From Phreatobacter sp. (GTDB lineage: Bacteria; Pseudomonadota; Alphaproteobacteria; Rhizobiales; Phreatobacteraceae): a stretch of 64,000 nucleotides of DNA. Each line of letters opens with the position of its first letter. Within the stretch, counting starts at the first letter, position 1. Shown here piece after piece: positions 1 to 8,778 of this stretch. A program made the translations under genes and the position numbers. The stretch spans positions 124,001-188,000 of the forward strand of contig NZ_JALHMP010000001.1 of NCBI RefSeq assembly GCF_022843985.1, given 5' to 3'. Below the pieces are notes generated by a model. The model was given only the letters and a program-made list of their open reading frames with translations. It made no database searches and had not been told where the DNA came from.

Positions 1-531
1 GGAACCAACCGGGCCCATGGCCTCCTGGCCGCTTCCGACTGGCGCGAAACCGTCATCCAGCTCTATTCCTTTTCCAAGGCCTATGCGGTGCCCGGCCACC
101 GCATCGGTGCAATCACGGCAGGGCCCCAGGCCATGGGACAGGTCCTCAAGGTTCTCGACAGTTTCCAGATCTGTGCCGCACGCCCGGCCCAGGAGGCGCT
201 CGCCTGGGGGATTTGCGGCGTCGCCCAATGGCGGGCGGAGACGCGGGCGACGATCAATGGCCGGATCGCTGCCTTCGAGACCGTCGTTAAGGCCTGCGCG
301 GGCTGGACCATCTCGTCCATCGGCGCCTATTTCGCCTATGTTCGACATCCCTTCGCAGGAATCGGGGCGGAACGGGTGGCCGAGGCGCTAGCCCGGGAGC
401 GCGGCGTCCTCGGCCTGCCGGGCAGCTATTTCGGCCCCGGCCAGGAAGACCACCTGCGCTTCGCCTTTGCCAATGCCGACGAGGCCGCGATCGCCAGCCT
501 CCCCCATCGGCTCGCAGGCCTTTCGCCCTGA
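1..531 (+). CDS. PLP-dependent aminotransferase, C-terminal part (partial)
   Basis: The reading frame is open from the first base of the window to a TGA, so the N-terminal part lies upstream. The visible 176 residues contain SFSKAYAVPGHRIG, which is the fold-type I aminotransferase site: the Lys after SFS is expected to form the Schiff base with pyridoxal phosphate, and the downstream GHR Arg should bind the cofactor phosphate. The tail (FAGIG, ARERGVLGLPG, DHLRFAFAN) matches the C-terminal small domain of class I/II aminotransferases, including the Arg of LRFAFAN that binds substrate carboxylate. Substrate cannot be told from this part. It converges on dnaE with only six bases between the stop codons and no visible terminator. 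Confidence 0.85.
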   Translation, partial: GTNRAHGLLAASDWRETVIQLYSFSKAYAVPGHRIGAITAGPQAMGQVLKVLDSFQICAARPAQEALAWGICGVAQWRAETRATINGRIAAFETVVKACAGWTISSIGAYFAYVRHPFAGIGAERVAEALARERGVLGLPGSYFGPGQEDHLRFAFANADEAAIASLPHRLAGLSP

Positions 532-537
532 AGGTGC

Positions 538-3500
538 CTACATCTCCATGACCGCCTGGACGCCGGGCACGGCCTTGATGGCGCCGGCGATCTGCGGCGA
601 GACCGCGAAGCGGCCAGGCAGTTTCACCTCGACCTCGCTGCCGGCATCGGCAAGCCGGATGACGAGGCTCACCTCACCATCGCCCTTCACCGGCAGGCGG
701 CGGGCGATCGAGTCGATGGCTCCGAGATCCTCGACGAAGACGCGGAAGCCCTTCTGGACACGCACGGCCGCGGCATCAAGCGGCTCGACCGACTGGATGC
801 GCACGCGCACGTCATCGCCCTGCAACTCGGCACCGACGGCCAGCAACACCGCCTTGCCGGGCTCGAGCAGATCGCGATAGAGCGCCAGACCCTCCGAGAA
901 CAGCACGCCCTCGTAATGGCCGGAGGGATCGGAAAAGGTGACGATGCCCATCTTGTTGCCGGTCTTGGTGCGCCGCTCCTGTCGCGACGTGACGACGCCG
1001 GCCAGCCGCCCGGCGCTGGCGCCCTGACGGACGCTGCGGGAAAATTCCAGGAACGGCTCGATGCGCAGGCGCTTCAATGCTGCCTGGTAATCGTCCAGCG
1101 GGTGGCCCGACAGGAAGAAGCCGATGGCCTTGTATTCCTCGTCCAGCTTCTCGGCCGGCAGCCAGGGCTCGACCTTCGGCACGCGGATGAGCGGTGCGCC
1201 AGAGCCGCCGAAGAGCTCATCCTGGCCGAGCGCCCGCCCCTCGGCCTGACGCTGGGCTTCCGCCAGCACCTGGTCGATGGCGGCGAAGGCGGCGGCGCGG
1301 TTCGGCTCCAGATCGTCGAAGGCGCCGGCGGAGGCGAGGTTCTCCAGTGTCTTGCGGTTGAGCATCCGCGGGTTGATGCGCTGGGCGAAGTCGCCGAGGT
1401 CGCGGAACGGCTGCTCGCTGCGCGCCGCCACCACGGCCTCCACCGCCTGCTGGCCGACACCCTTCACCGCCGCCAGGGCATAGAGAATGCGGCCCTCGGC
1501 CACCTCGAAATGGACACCCGAGCGGTTGATGCTCGGCGGGTCGACGGGAATGCCGAGGCGCACCGCCTCGCGGCGGAATTCGGACAGCTTGTCGGTGTTG
1601 GACAGGTCGAGCGTCATGGAGGCCGCCATGAATTCGACCGGGTAATTCGCCTTCAGATAGGCCGTATGATAGGAAACGAGGGCATAGGCTGCCGCGTGGC
1701 TCTTGTTGAAGCCGTAATCGGCGAATTTGGCGAGAAGATCGAAAATCTCGTCCGCCTTGGCCTTGGGGATCGACCGCTCGACACAGCCGGAGACGAAGCG
1801 CTCGCGCTGCTTGTCCATCTCCGCCTTGATCTTCTTGCCCATGGCGCGGCGCAGGAGATCGGCCTCGCCGAGCGAGTAGCCCGACAGGATCTGCGCCGCC
1901 TGCATCACCTGCTCCTGGTAGACGATGATGCCGTGGGTCTCGGAGAGCACCTGCTCGAGCAGCGGATGGGGGTATTCGGCCTTTTCGTGGCCGTGCTTGC
2001 GGGCGCAATAGACCGGAATGTTGGCCATGGGGCCCGGGCGATAGAGCGCGACGAGGGCGATGATGTCCTCGAAGCGGCTCGCCCGCATCTCGACGAGGGC
2101 CTTGCGCATGCCGGCGCTTTCCACCTGGAACACGCCGACCGTCTCGCCGCGGGCCAGCATGTCGTAGGTCCTGGCATCGTCGAGCGGGATGGTGGCGAGG
2201 TCGATGGCAATGCCGCGCCGGGCGATCAGTTCCACCGCCTTCTGCAGCACGGTGAGCGTCTTCAGGCCGAGGAAGTCGAATTTGACCAGCCCGGCCTGCT
2301 CGACCCATTTCATGTTGAACTGGGTGACCGGCATGTCGGTCTTCGGGTCTCGGTAGAGCGGCACGAGCTCGACCAGCGGCCGGTCGCCGATGACAAGGCC
2401 GGCGGCGTGGGTCGAGGCGTGGCGGTTGAGCCCTTCCAGCTTGGTGGCGATGCCGAAGAGGCGGGAGACGACGGGGTCCTCGTCGCGGGCCGCCTGGAGC
2501 TTGGGCTCGCCCTCGATGGCCTTGTCCAGCGTGACCGGAGCCGCCGGATTCTGCGGCACGAGCTTGCAGAGCTTGTCGACCTGGCCATAGGGCAACTCGA
2601 GGACGCGACCGACATCGCGCAAAACGCCGCGGGCCTGCAGGGTGCCGAAGGTGATGATCTGCGCCACCTGGGCGCGACCATAGCGCTCCTGGACGTAGCG
2701 GATCACCTCGTCGCGGCGGTCCTGGCAGAAGTCGATGTCGAAGTCCGGCATCGACACACGCTCAGGGTTCAGGAAGCGCTCGAAGAGCAGCGCAAAGCGC
2801 AGCGGATCGAGGTCGGTGATGGTCAGGGCATAGGCGACGAGGGAGCCAGCGCCCGAGCCACGGCCGGGACCGACGGGAATGTTCTGCGCCTTGGCCCATT
2901 TGATGAAGTCCGCCACGATCAGGAAATAGCCGGGGAACTTCATGCCGGCGATGATCGAAAGCTCGAAATCCAGGCGGTCGCGATAGTCCTTCTCGGTGAG
3001 GCCCGGGGCCGGTCCATGGACGGCGAGCCGCCGGTCGAGCCCCTCGCGGGCCTGGCGGGCCAGTGCGGCGGCCTCGTCCAGCACTGCGCCGCCGGCCTCC
3101 TCGGTGAAGCTCGGCAGGATCGGCTTGCGGGTCTTCGGCCGGAAGTGGCAGCGGCGGGCGATCTCCACCGTCGAGGCCACGGCCTCCGGCAGGTCGGCGA
3201 AGAGGGCCACCATCTCCACCTGGGTCTTGAACCGGTGCTCGGGCGTCAGCTGGCGCCGTTCGGAATCGCCCAGCACTCGCCCCTCGGCGATGGCGATCAG
3301 GGCATCATGGCTCTCGTAGTCTCCCAGCGAAGCAAAATAGCACTGGTTGGTGGCGACCAGCGGCAGGCCGCGCGCATAGGCCTCCTGGATGAGGTCGGGC
3401 TCCACCGCCTTCTCCTCGTCGAGGCCGTGGCGCTGCAGTTCGACATAGAGCCGGTCTCCGAAGATCGATTCGAGCCGGTCGAGGCGGCTGCGGGCGAGGT

Positions 3501-3993
3501 CTGCCTGGCTGTCGCGGAAGGCCTGGTCAACCGGACCGCCCGGGCCGCCGGTCAGCGCAATCAGTCCGTCGCCATGGGCGGCGAGCACGGCGAGCGAAAT
3601 GCTGGCATCGCCGACATCGGCGCTCTCCATGAAGGCCCGAGACGACAGCGCCATCAGGTTCAGATAGCCCTGCTCGCTCGCCGCCAGAAGGGCGATGCGA
3701 GGTTTGGCCGCCTGAAGATTGGGCCGTTTGGGATCGACGGCCCTGTCGCCGCAGTCGAGACCGAGGGTGAGGCCGATGATCGGCTGGATGCCCTCGCCTT
3801 TCATTTTCTCGGAGAATTCGAGGGCGGCGAAGAGATTGTTGGTGTCGGTGACGGCTACTGCCGGCATCCGGTCATGGCCGGCCAGCTTGGCAAGCTTGCC
3901 GATGCCCAGCGCACCCTCCAGCAGAGAGAAGGAGGAATGGACCCGCAAGTGGACGAAAGCCTGTCCTGCCATCCAATCCCGTGTCCCTGCCAT
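538..3993 (-). CDS. dnaE: DNA polymerase III alpha subunit (replicative, DnaE1 type)
   Basis: Catalytic subunit of the chromosomal replicase. The 1151 residues begin with a PHP domain (HLRVHSSFSLLEGAL near residue 15), continue into the polymerase core with GPGRGSGAGSLVAYAL and the catalytic PDFDIDF near residues 412-418, and have a helix-hairpin-helix/OB-fold region towards the C-terminus (GVVTSRQERRTKTGNKMG). Length and N-terminus fit replicative DnaE1 rather than the shorter SOS polymerase DnaE2/ImuC. A second Met at residue 8 is a possible alternative start. The gene lies downstream of lolC, lolD and a 31-codon microprotein gene preceded by two LexA-type boxes, so part of its transcription may be damage-responsive; that regulatory link is inference. 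Confidence 0.97.
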   Translation of the reverse strand: MAGTRDWMAGQAFVHLRVHSSFSLLEGALGIGKLAKLAGHDRMPAVAVTDTNNLFAALEFSEKMKGEGIQPIIGLTLGLDCGDRAVDPKRPNLQAAKPRIALLAASEQGYLNLMALSSRAFMESADVGDASISLAVLAAHGDGLIALTGGPGGPVDQAFRDSQADLARSRLDRLESIFGDRLYVELQRHGLDEEKAVEPDLIQEAYARGLPLVATNQCYFASLGDYESHDALIAIAEGRVLGDSERRQLTPEHRFKTQVEMVALFADLPEAVASTVEIARRCHFRPKTRKPILPSFTEEAGGAVLDEAAALARQAREGLDRRLAVHGPAPGLTEKDYRDRLDFELSIIAGMKFPGYFLIVADFIKWAKAQNIPVGPGRGSGAGSLVAYALTITDLDPLRFALLFERFLNPERVSMPDFDIDFCQDRRDEVIRYVQERYGRAQVAQIITFGTLQARGVLRDVGRVLELPYGQVDKLCKLVPQNPAAPVTLDKAIEGEPKLQAARDEDPVVSRLFGIATKLEGLNRHASTHAAGLVIGDRPLVELVPLYRDPKTDMPVTQFNMKWVEQAGLVKFDFLGLKTLTVLQKAVELIARRGIAIDLATIPLDDARTYDMLARGETVGVFQVESAGMRKALVEMRASRFEDIIALVALYRPGPMANIPVYCARKHGHEKAEYPHPLLEQVLSETHGIIVYQEQVMQAAQILSGYSLGEADLLRRAMGKKIKAEMDKQRERFVSGCVERSIPKAKADEIFDLLAKFADYGFNKSHAAAYALVSYHTAYLKANYPVEFMAASMTLDLSNTDKLSEFRREAVRLGIPVDPPSINRSGVHFEVAEGRILYALAAVKGVGQQAVEAVVAARSEQPFRDLGDFAQRINPRMLNRKTLENLASAGAFDDLEPNRAAAFAAIDQVLAEAQRQAEGRALGQDELFGGSGAPLIRVPKVEPWLPAEKLDEEYKAIGFFLSGHPLDDYQAALKRLRIEPFLEFSRSVRQGASAGRLAGVVTSRQERRTKTGNKMGIVTFSDPSGHYEGVLFSEGLALYRDLLEPGKAVLLAVGAELQGDDVRVRIQSVEPLDAAAVRVQKGFRVFVEDLGAIDSIARRLPVKGDGEVSLVIRLADAGSEVEVKLPGRFAVSPQIAGAIKAVPGVQAVMEM

Positions 3994-4097
3994 GGCTCGC
4001 CCGCGCCGAGTCGCTAGACGGCCGACCTTGGCGGTTAGGCGCCCTCTCTCGCAAGGGGTGAGGCGCCCTGGTCACCGCTATGCACAGGCCGGTGTCG

Positions 4098-4193
4098 TCA
4101 TCCCTGAAGCGCTTGCGCCCAGACGGTGATCATGCCGGTGAAGAGACCCAGGGCGACCAGGGCGGCGGCGTCTTCGATGAAGCTGCGGATCAT
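4098..4193 (-). CDS. 31-aa single-span membrane microprotein, SidA-like candidate
   Basis: This small frame runs from an ATG with a strong Shine-Dalgarno (GGGAGGA, six bases upstream) to TGA. The 31-residue product has a short amphipathic start (MIRSFIEDAAA) followed by one hydrophobic span of about 17 residues (LVALGLFTGMITVWAQAL). Two LexA-type boxes lie 37-82 bases upstream on its strand. It sits between lolD and dnaE and is read in the same direction as both. Caulobacter SidA is a 29-residue inner-membrane, SOS-induced division inhibitor acting on FtsW/FtsN; from memory its gene also lies just ahead of dnaE, which should be checked. Size, topology, regulation and position agree, but homology of the sequence itself is unverified. 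Confidence 0.75.
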   Translation of the reverse strand: MIRSFIEDAAALVALGLFTGMITVWAQALQG

Positions 4194-4229
4194 AATGTCC
4201 TCCCGCGTTTCCGAAAGCCAGGACATCAT

Positions 4230-4244
4230 GTTCTCATTTTGTTC
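4230..4244 (-). promoter_or_regulatory. LexA (SOS) box 2, GTTC-N7-GTTC
   Basis: The plus strand reads GTTCTCATTTTGTTC, an exact match to the alphaproteobacterial LexA consensus GTTC-N7-GTTC, with an AT-rich spacer. It lies 37 bases upstream of the microprotein start, close to or just downstream of the expected promoter -10 region, where repressor binding would block transcription. It is inverted relative to the second box, and the two centres are 31 bp apart. Confidence 0.7.
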
Positions 4245-4260
4245 ACGGAACAATAGACCG

Positions 4261-4275
4261 GAACAAAATCGGAAC
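4261..4275 (-). promoter_or_regulatory. LexA (SOS) box 1, GTTC-N7-GTTC
   Basis: On the minus strand this reads GTTCCGATTTTGTTC, again an exact GTTC-N7-GTTC. The overlapping sequence TTGTTC-N16-TATTGT is a possible -35/-10 pair for the microprotein gene, so bound LexA would cover the promoter. A third GTTC half-site occurs between the two boxes (minus strand, near 4250) but at N9 spacing from its neighbour. Confidence 0.7.
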
Positions 4276-4303
4276 AATCGGTGTTAACGGACCGTTACCA
4301 GCC

Positions 4304-5032
4304 TCACAACTCGACGATGAGGCCGTCGCGGATGGTCACCCGCCGGTCCATGCGGCCCGCGAGGTCCATATTGTGGGTGGCAACAACCGCGGCGAGGCGC
4401 GAGGCCCGCACCAGTTGCCCGAGCGCCGAGAAGACGTGGTCGGCGGTCTTCGGGTCGAGATTGCCCGTCGGCTCGTCCGCCAGCAGGAGGCGCGGCGCAT
4501 TGGCGACAGCGCGGGCGATGGCGACGCGCTGCTGCTCGCCGCCGGACATTTCCGCGGGACGGTGAGTCTGGCGCTCGCCTAGGCCGAGATAGGTCAGGAG
4601 TTCGCTCGCCCGGGCCTTGGCCTCCTTGTAGGAGAGGCCGCGGATCATCTGCGGCAGGATGACGTTCTCCAGCGCCGAGAATTCGGGCAGCAGGTGGTGG
4701 AACTGGTAGACGAAGCCGATCTCCAGCCGGCGGATGCGGGTGCGATCCTTGTCGGCGAGCTTCGAGGTCGCGCGCCCGCTGATATAGACCTCGCCGCCGT
4801 CGGGGGCTTCCAGCAGGCCGGCGAGGTGCAGCAGGGTCGACTTGCCGGTGCCGGAAGGAGCGATCAGGGCCACGGTCTCGCCGGGCCAGATGGCGAAATC
4901 GGCACCCTTGAGGATTTCGAGCGGCGCGCCGGCCTCGGCATAGCGGCGCTCGACCTTCTCCATCCACAGGACGGGGGCCTCTTCGCCGCCAGCGGCGGCG
5001 ACCGGGGCTTCGGCGGTCACGACATCACTCAT
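4304..5032 (-). CDS. lolD: Lipoprotein-releasing ABC transporter ATP-binding protein LolD
   Basis: ATPase of the LolCDE-type machine that extracts outer-membrane lipoproteins from the inner membrane and hands them to LolA. The 242 residues show Walker [10 protein letters not shown] at 58-66 (the first Gly of the consensus is replaced by Ala), signature [14 protein letters not shown], and Walker [13 protein letters not shown]. The N-terminal 20 residues are an Ala/Glu-rich extension before the family core. The start overlaps the end of lolC by eight bases (ATGAGTGA), so the two are translationally coupled. Spacing to the microprotein gene downstream is about 110 bases and holds the LexA boxes, so dnaE can be transcribed separately from lolCD. 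Confidence 0.95.
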   Translation of the reverse strand: MSDVVTAEAPVAAAGGEEAPVLWMEKVERRYAEAGAPLEILKGADFAIWPGETVALIAPSGTGKSTLLHLAGLLEAPDGGEVYISGRATSKLADKDRTRIRRLEIGFVYQFHHLLPEFSALENVILPQMIRGLSYKEAKARASELLTYLGLGERQTHRPAEMSGGEQQRVAIARAVANAPRLLLADEPTGNLDPKTADHVFSALGQLVRASRLAAVVATHNMDLAGRMDRRVTIRDGLIVEL

Positions 5033-6293
5033 AGCGCAGCGCCTCGACCGGATCGAGCTTGGCCGCCCGCCAGGACGGGTAGAGGGTGGCGAGCAGGGAC
5101 AGGACCAGCGCCATGAACAGCACGGTCAGGGTCTCGCCCGTCGACATGTCCGCCGGGATCTGGGTGAGGAAGCGCACGGTCGGGTCCCACAGGGTGGTGC
5201 CGGTCAGCCAGGAGACGAATTCCTGGATCTTCTCGATGTTGAGGCAGACGACGACGCCAAGGATGAACCCGGCGATGGTGCCGACCACACCAATGGAGGC
5301 GCCGGTGATGAGGAAGATGCGCATCACGGCGCCGCGCGTGGCGCCCATCGTTCGCAGGATGGCGATGTCGCGGCCCTTGTCCTTCACCAGCATGATCAGG
5401 CCGGAAATGATGTTGAGCGCCGCGACGAAGACGATCAGCGTCAGGATCATGAACATGACGTTGCGCTCGACCTGGAGGGCCGAGAAGAAGGTGGCGTTGC
5501 GCTGCCGCCAGTCGACGATGAAGACCGGCCGCTCGACGCCTTCCGACACGGCGCGGCGGTATTGTTCGATACGGTCGGCATTGTCGGTATAGACCTCGAT
5601 GGAGGAGGCATCGCCGTCGCGATTGAAATAGGCCTGCGCCTCGGTGAAGGGCATGAAGACGAAGGCGGAATCATATTCCGTCATGCCCACCTCGAAGATG
5701 GCCACGATCGGATAGGCCTTGATCCGGGGCGTCATGCCCATGGGGGTGGACGAGCCCTTCGGCGAGACGAGGGTCAGGCTGTCGCCGAGCCGGAGCGAAA
5801 GCTGGTTGGCGAGCCTCTGGCCGACCATGACCCCTTCACTCGTGTCGAAATCCTCAAGGCCGCCCTGCTTGATGTTGGTGGAGATCAGCGGCAGGCGGCG
5901 CAGGTCCTCGGCCCGCATGCCGCGCACGATGGCGCCGCCGGCATTGAAGGCGGAGGAGGCCAGCGCCTGGCCCTCGATGACCGGGGCCGCCAGCCGCACG
6001 CCCTGAATGCGCATGAGGCGCTGGGCCACCTCGACATAGTCGGTCAGCGGCGTGTCGATCGGCTGGAGAACCATGTGGCCCTGGACGCCGAGGATCTTAC
6101 CGAGCAGTTCCTTCCGGAAGCCGTTCATCACCGCCATGACGATGATGAGCGTCGCGACGCCCAGCATGATGCCGATAAAGGAGAACCCGGCGATGACCGA
6201 GATGAAACCCTCCTTGCGGCGCGCCCGGAGGTAGCGCAGCGAGAGCATCCATTCGAAAGCGGAAAAGGGGCGTGTTCCGGTGGCTTCTGACAT
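5025..6293 (-). CDS. Lipoprotein-releasing ABC transporter permease LolC/E
   Basis: Membrane partner of LolD. I start it at the internal Met ([15 protein letters not shown]) because the family begins about there; an upstream in-frame Met at 6338 would add 15 unlikely residues. The 422-residue product has an N-terminal membrane span ([28 protein letters not shown]), a large periplasmic MacB-like core domain, and three C-terminal spans typical of the FtsX/LolE fold. As usual in alphaproteobacteria, a single permease gene accompanies lolD, probably forming a homodimer; this is why I give no C or E letter as symbol. It is the first gene of the lolCD pair. Confidence 0.93.
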   Translation of the reverse strand: MSEATGTRPFSAFEWMLSLRYLRARRKEGFISVIAGFSFIGIMLGVATLIIVMAVMNGFRKELLGKILGVQGHMVLQPIDTPLTDYVEVAQRLMRIQGVRLAAPVIEGQALASSAFNAGGAIVRGMRAEDLRRLPLISTNIKQGGLEDFDTSEGVMVGQRLANQLSLRLGDSLTLVSPKGSSTPMGMTPRIKAYPIVAIFEVGMTEYDSAFVFMPFTEAQAYFNRDGDASSIEVYTDNADRIEQYRRAVSEGVERPVFIVDWRQRNATFFSALQVERNVMFMILTLIVFVAALNIISGLIMLVKDKGRDIAILRTMGATRGAVMRIFLITGASIGVVGTIAGFILGVVVCLNIEKIQEFVSWLTGTTLWDPTVRFLTQIPADMSTGETLTVLFMALVLSLLATLYPSWRAAKLDPVEALRYE

Positions 6294-6400
6294 CGACCAA
6301 TCATGGGGTTGAACCGCAGGGCGCGGGTCAGCCCACACAAACTATCTGATTCAGGCCTTCTCGCGACGGGGGAGCGGCGGAATTTCCGGGGCCCGGCGCT

Positions 6401-7456
6401 TCACGCCGCATTGACCCGCCGAAACCTGTTGAAAACGGCGAAGGCGGCGCCCGACAGCAGCACGTCGACATAGCGCAGCGACTGGAAATACCCGTTCAGC
6501 GAGACGCGTGGCAGGGCGGTCAGGTGGTCGCGGTGCTCGGGGAAGAGCAGACCGGGGCGGGTCGTCACGGCGGTCTTGAAGCCGAGGTCGCGGGCCATGG
6601 CGAATTCGCGCGGGCCCGCCGAAGTCGGATCCCCGACGGGATAGGCGAAATGATCGATCCTGCGGCCGAGCTCGGCCTCGATGCGCTCGCGCGAGGCGGC
6701 CATTTCCCGACGCACCGTCTCCTCAGGGAACTTGGCGAGCATCAGGTGGTCGATCGTATGGGCGCCGAAGGTGACGAGCGGATCGGAACCGAGCGCCCTC
6801 ACCTCGTCCCAGGTCATGCACAGGTCCCGGCAGATATCGCGGAAGTCGATGCCGTGGCGGGCCGACAGGTCGCGGACATAGGCGCGCAATTCGGTCTCGG
6901 GCAGAGAACGCAGCCACCAGTAGATTTCGCCGAAGGCCTCGCGCTTGAGCTGGGCGTTGGAACAGTCGAAATGCACGGTCTGGCCAGCGATCGACGCGGT
7001 CACCGCCCGCTGGGTGCGGACCGTGTGCTCAAGAACCAGCCACCAGAGCTCGCCCTCATGGTCCATGAAGGAGGTGGGCAGATAGATGGTGAAGGGTACG
7101 CCGTGCTTCTTCAGGATCGGATAGGCGAATTCGGCATTGTCGCGATAGCCGTCATCGAAGGTGAAGGCGACGAAGGGCCGGCCCTCTTCGCCCGCCGCCA
7201 GCCGGTCATGGGCCTCGTCGAGGGTGACGATGTCGAAGCCACCGGCACGCACCCGCTCGACGACGCCCTCGAGATAGTCGGGAGTGATCTCGAGAAGCGC
7301 ATTGGGGGCGAACTCCTGCTGCCGTGCCGGACGCACGTGATGCAGCATGAGGATGGCGCCGACGCCGCCGACATAGGGGCGCATCAGGCGGTGGGCGCTG
7401 GTGAGGTAGAGCGCTTCCAGACCGACCTTGAAGACGTTCATCCGCAGGCCGCTCAT
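6401..7456 (-). CDS. NodB-type polysaccharide deacetylase family protein
   Basis: The 351 residues carry the NodB homology domain: TFDDGYRDN (metal-binding Asp pair) and GAHTIDHLML, an HxxxH metal site. Such enzymes remove N- or O-acetyl groups from polysaccharides. No clear signal peptide is visible, so a cytoplasmic role on lipid-linked repeat units, or action at the membrane, is possible. A second Met (MNVFKVG) at residue 6 is an equally good start. It is divergent from the acetyltransferase-like gene at 7566 and belongs with the exopolysaccharide locus. The holdfast deacetylase HfsH is a functional parallel, by inference only. Confidence 0.87.
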   Translation of the reverse strand: MSGLRMNVFKVGLEALYLTSAHRLMRPYVGGVGAILMLHHVRPARQQEFAPNALLEITPDYLEGVVERVRAGGFDIVTLDEAHDRLAAGEEGRPFVAFTFDDGYRDNAEFAYPILKKHGVPFTIYLPTSFMDHEGELWWLVLEHTVRTQRAVTASIAGQTVHFDCSNAQLKREAFGEIYWWLRSLPETELRAYVRDLSARHGIDFRDICRDLCMTWDEVRALGSDPLVTFGAHTIDHLMLAKFPEETVRREMAASRERIEAELGRRIDHFAYPVGDPTSAGPREFAMARDLGFKTAVTTRPGLLFPEHRDHLTALPRVSLNGYFQSLRYVDVLLSGAAFAVFNRFRRVNAA

Positions 7457-7565
7457 TCCTGGACTCCTCCTCGACCTGGCATTCCATGCGCAAAATCACG
7501 GACAGAGTGCCAACCATTTCTTGAGACTTCTTTGACAACCTCGTTCCTTCGACCGAGGCGCCCAG

Positions 7566-8777
7566 ATGACTTCCATCGCCGAGACGTTGTCGCCCCAGCC
7601 CGCGCCGCAGGCCGGCCTGCAGACGTCGTCTTGCGCTGTCGGCGTGCGGGTCTTCGACCATTTCGACGCGGTTCGCGCCGACTGGCGCGTGCTCGAGGCC
7701 GAGGCACCGCACAGCGGCTACCAGCGTCTTGGCTGGCAGGAGGCATTCCTGCGCCATCTCGGTCCCGGCGAGGTCCCCTGTCTGGCGCTGCTGGACGATG
7801 AGGCCGGCCAGCCTCAGGCTCTGCTGCCCTTCGTCGTCAGGCGCCGGGCGGGCGTAACCATCGCCAGTTTCATCGGCGGCAAACACTCCAATTTCGGCAT
7901 GGGCCTGTGGCGACCCGCCTTCGCGGCCAGCCTGACGGCGGCTGGCCTGATGGCGGCGCTGCGCCAGATCGCCCGGCAGTCGCCGATGCCCATCGATCTC
8001 TTCACGCTGACCAACCAGCCGCTCGCCTGGGGCGGGCACGCCAATCCCTTCGCGCTGCTGCCCCACCGCCCCTCCCCGTCCTTCGGCTATCATCTGGCGC
8101 TCGGACCCGATGGCGATGCGGTGCTCGACCGGGTCGTCTCCTCGTCATCACGCCGCAAGATCCGCCGCAAGGAACGCTCGCTCGCCGAGATGGGAGCGTT
8201 GTCCTTCGTCGTGGCGTGCGAGCCCGCCGCCATTGTCCGGTTCACCGACACGTTCCTCGCCTACAAGGCGACGCGGTTCGCCGAACTCGGCATCGCCAAT
8301 GTCTTCGCTGTCAGCGGCATGCGCGACTTCATCATCGACGCCGCGTCTGGCGAGGCTCCGGCCCTCGAACTCAGTGCCCTCATGGTCGGCGACGAGCCGG
8401 TAGCGCTCTTCGCCGGCACCATCGCCCAGGGGCGCTATTCCGGCATGTTCAATGCCATGATCCCCGGGCCGATGCAGAAGGACAGCCCGGGTGAATTGCT
8501 GCTCCACCATCTGATCCGCGACTGCTGCGCCCGCGGCCTCGCGGTTTTCGACCTTGGGGCCGGCGAGGCTGGCTACAAGTCGCACATCTGCGATGGCATC
8601 GACCCGCTCTTCGATCAGGCGATTGCCACGACCGCCAAGGGTGCCGCCCTGGCGGCGGCGCTCGGAGCGCTGGGGCATGCCAAGCGACGGGTCAAGCAAT
8701 CGCCTTTCCTGTGGTCGCTGGTCGGAAAGCTGCGCCGCCTGCGCGCCAAACCGGCGGCCCGGGATAACGCGGCCTGA
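7566..8777 (+). CDS. GNAT/FemAB-like acyltransferase (CelD/BcsL family)
   Basis: A 403-residue soluble protein with the layout of the CelD/BcsL acetyltransferases. An N-terminal region (FDHFDAVRADWRVLE, the usual lead-in of this family) is followed by a C-terminal GNAT-like domain containing SSSRRKIRRKERSL and the later FDLGAGEAGYKS stretch that closes these domains. These proteins modify sugars or lipids in polysaccharide pathways. Its neighbour is a deacetylase, and the acetyltransferase-like HfsK accompanies deacetylase HfsH in holdfast loci, so a role in tuning acetylation of the polymer is a reasonable inference. It ends one base before the stop codon of the convergent chain-length gene. 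Confidence 0.8.
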   Translation: MTSIAETLSPQPAPQAGLQTSSCAVGVRVFDHFDAVRADWRVLEAEAPHSGYQRLGWQEAFLRHLGPGEVPCLALLDDEAGQPQALLPFVVRRRAGVTIASFIGGKHSNFGMGLWRPAFAASLTAAGLMAALRQIARQSPMPIDLFTLTNQPLAWGGHANPFALLPHRPSPSFGYHLALGPDGDAVLDRVVSSSSRRKIRRKERSLAEMGALSFVVACEPAAIVRFTDTFLAYKATRFAELGIANVFAVSGMRDFIIDAASGEAPALELSALMVGDEPVALFAGTIAQGRYSGMFNAMIPGPMQKDSPGELLLHHLIRDCCARGLAVFDLGAGEAGYKSHICDGIDPLFDQAIATTAKGAALAAALGALGHAKRRVKQSPFLWSLVGKLRRLRAKPAARDNAA

Positions 8778-8778
8778 C

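Noticed and set aside
4045-4080. Possible terminator between the microprotein gene and dnaE (two GGCGCC repeats)
   Set aside because: The stem is short and bulged, and no T-run follows on the minus strand.
4284-4298. CtrA-like site TTAA-N7-TTAC upstream of the microprotein gene
   Set aside because: One base off the TTAA-N7-TTAA consensus and about 90 bases from the start; a single near match in AT-richer intergenic DNA is weak evidence.
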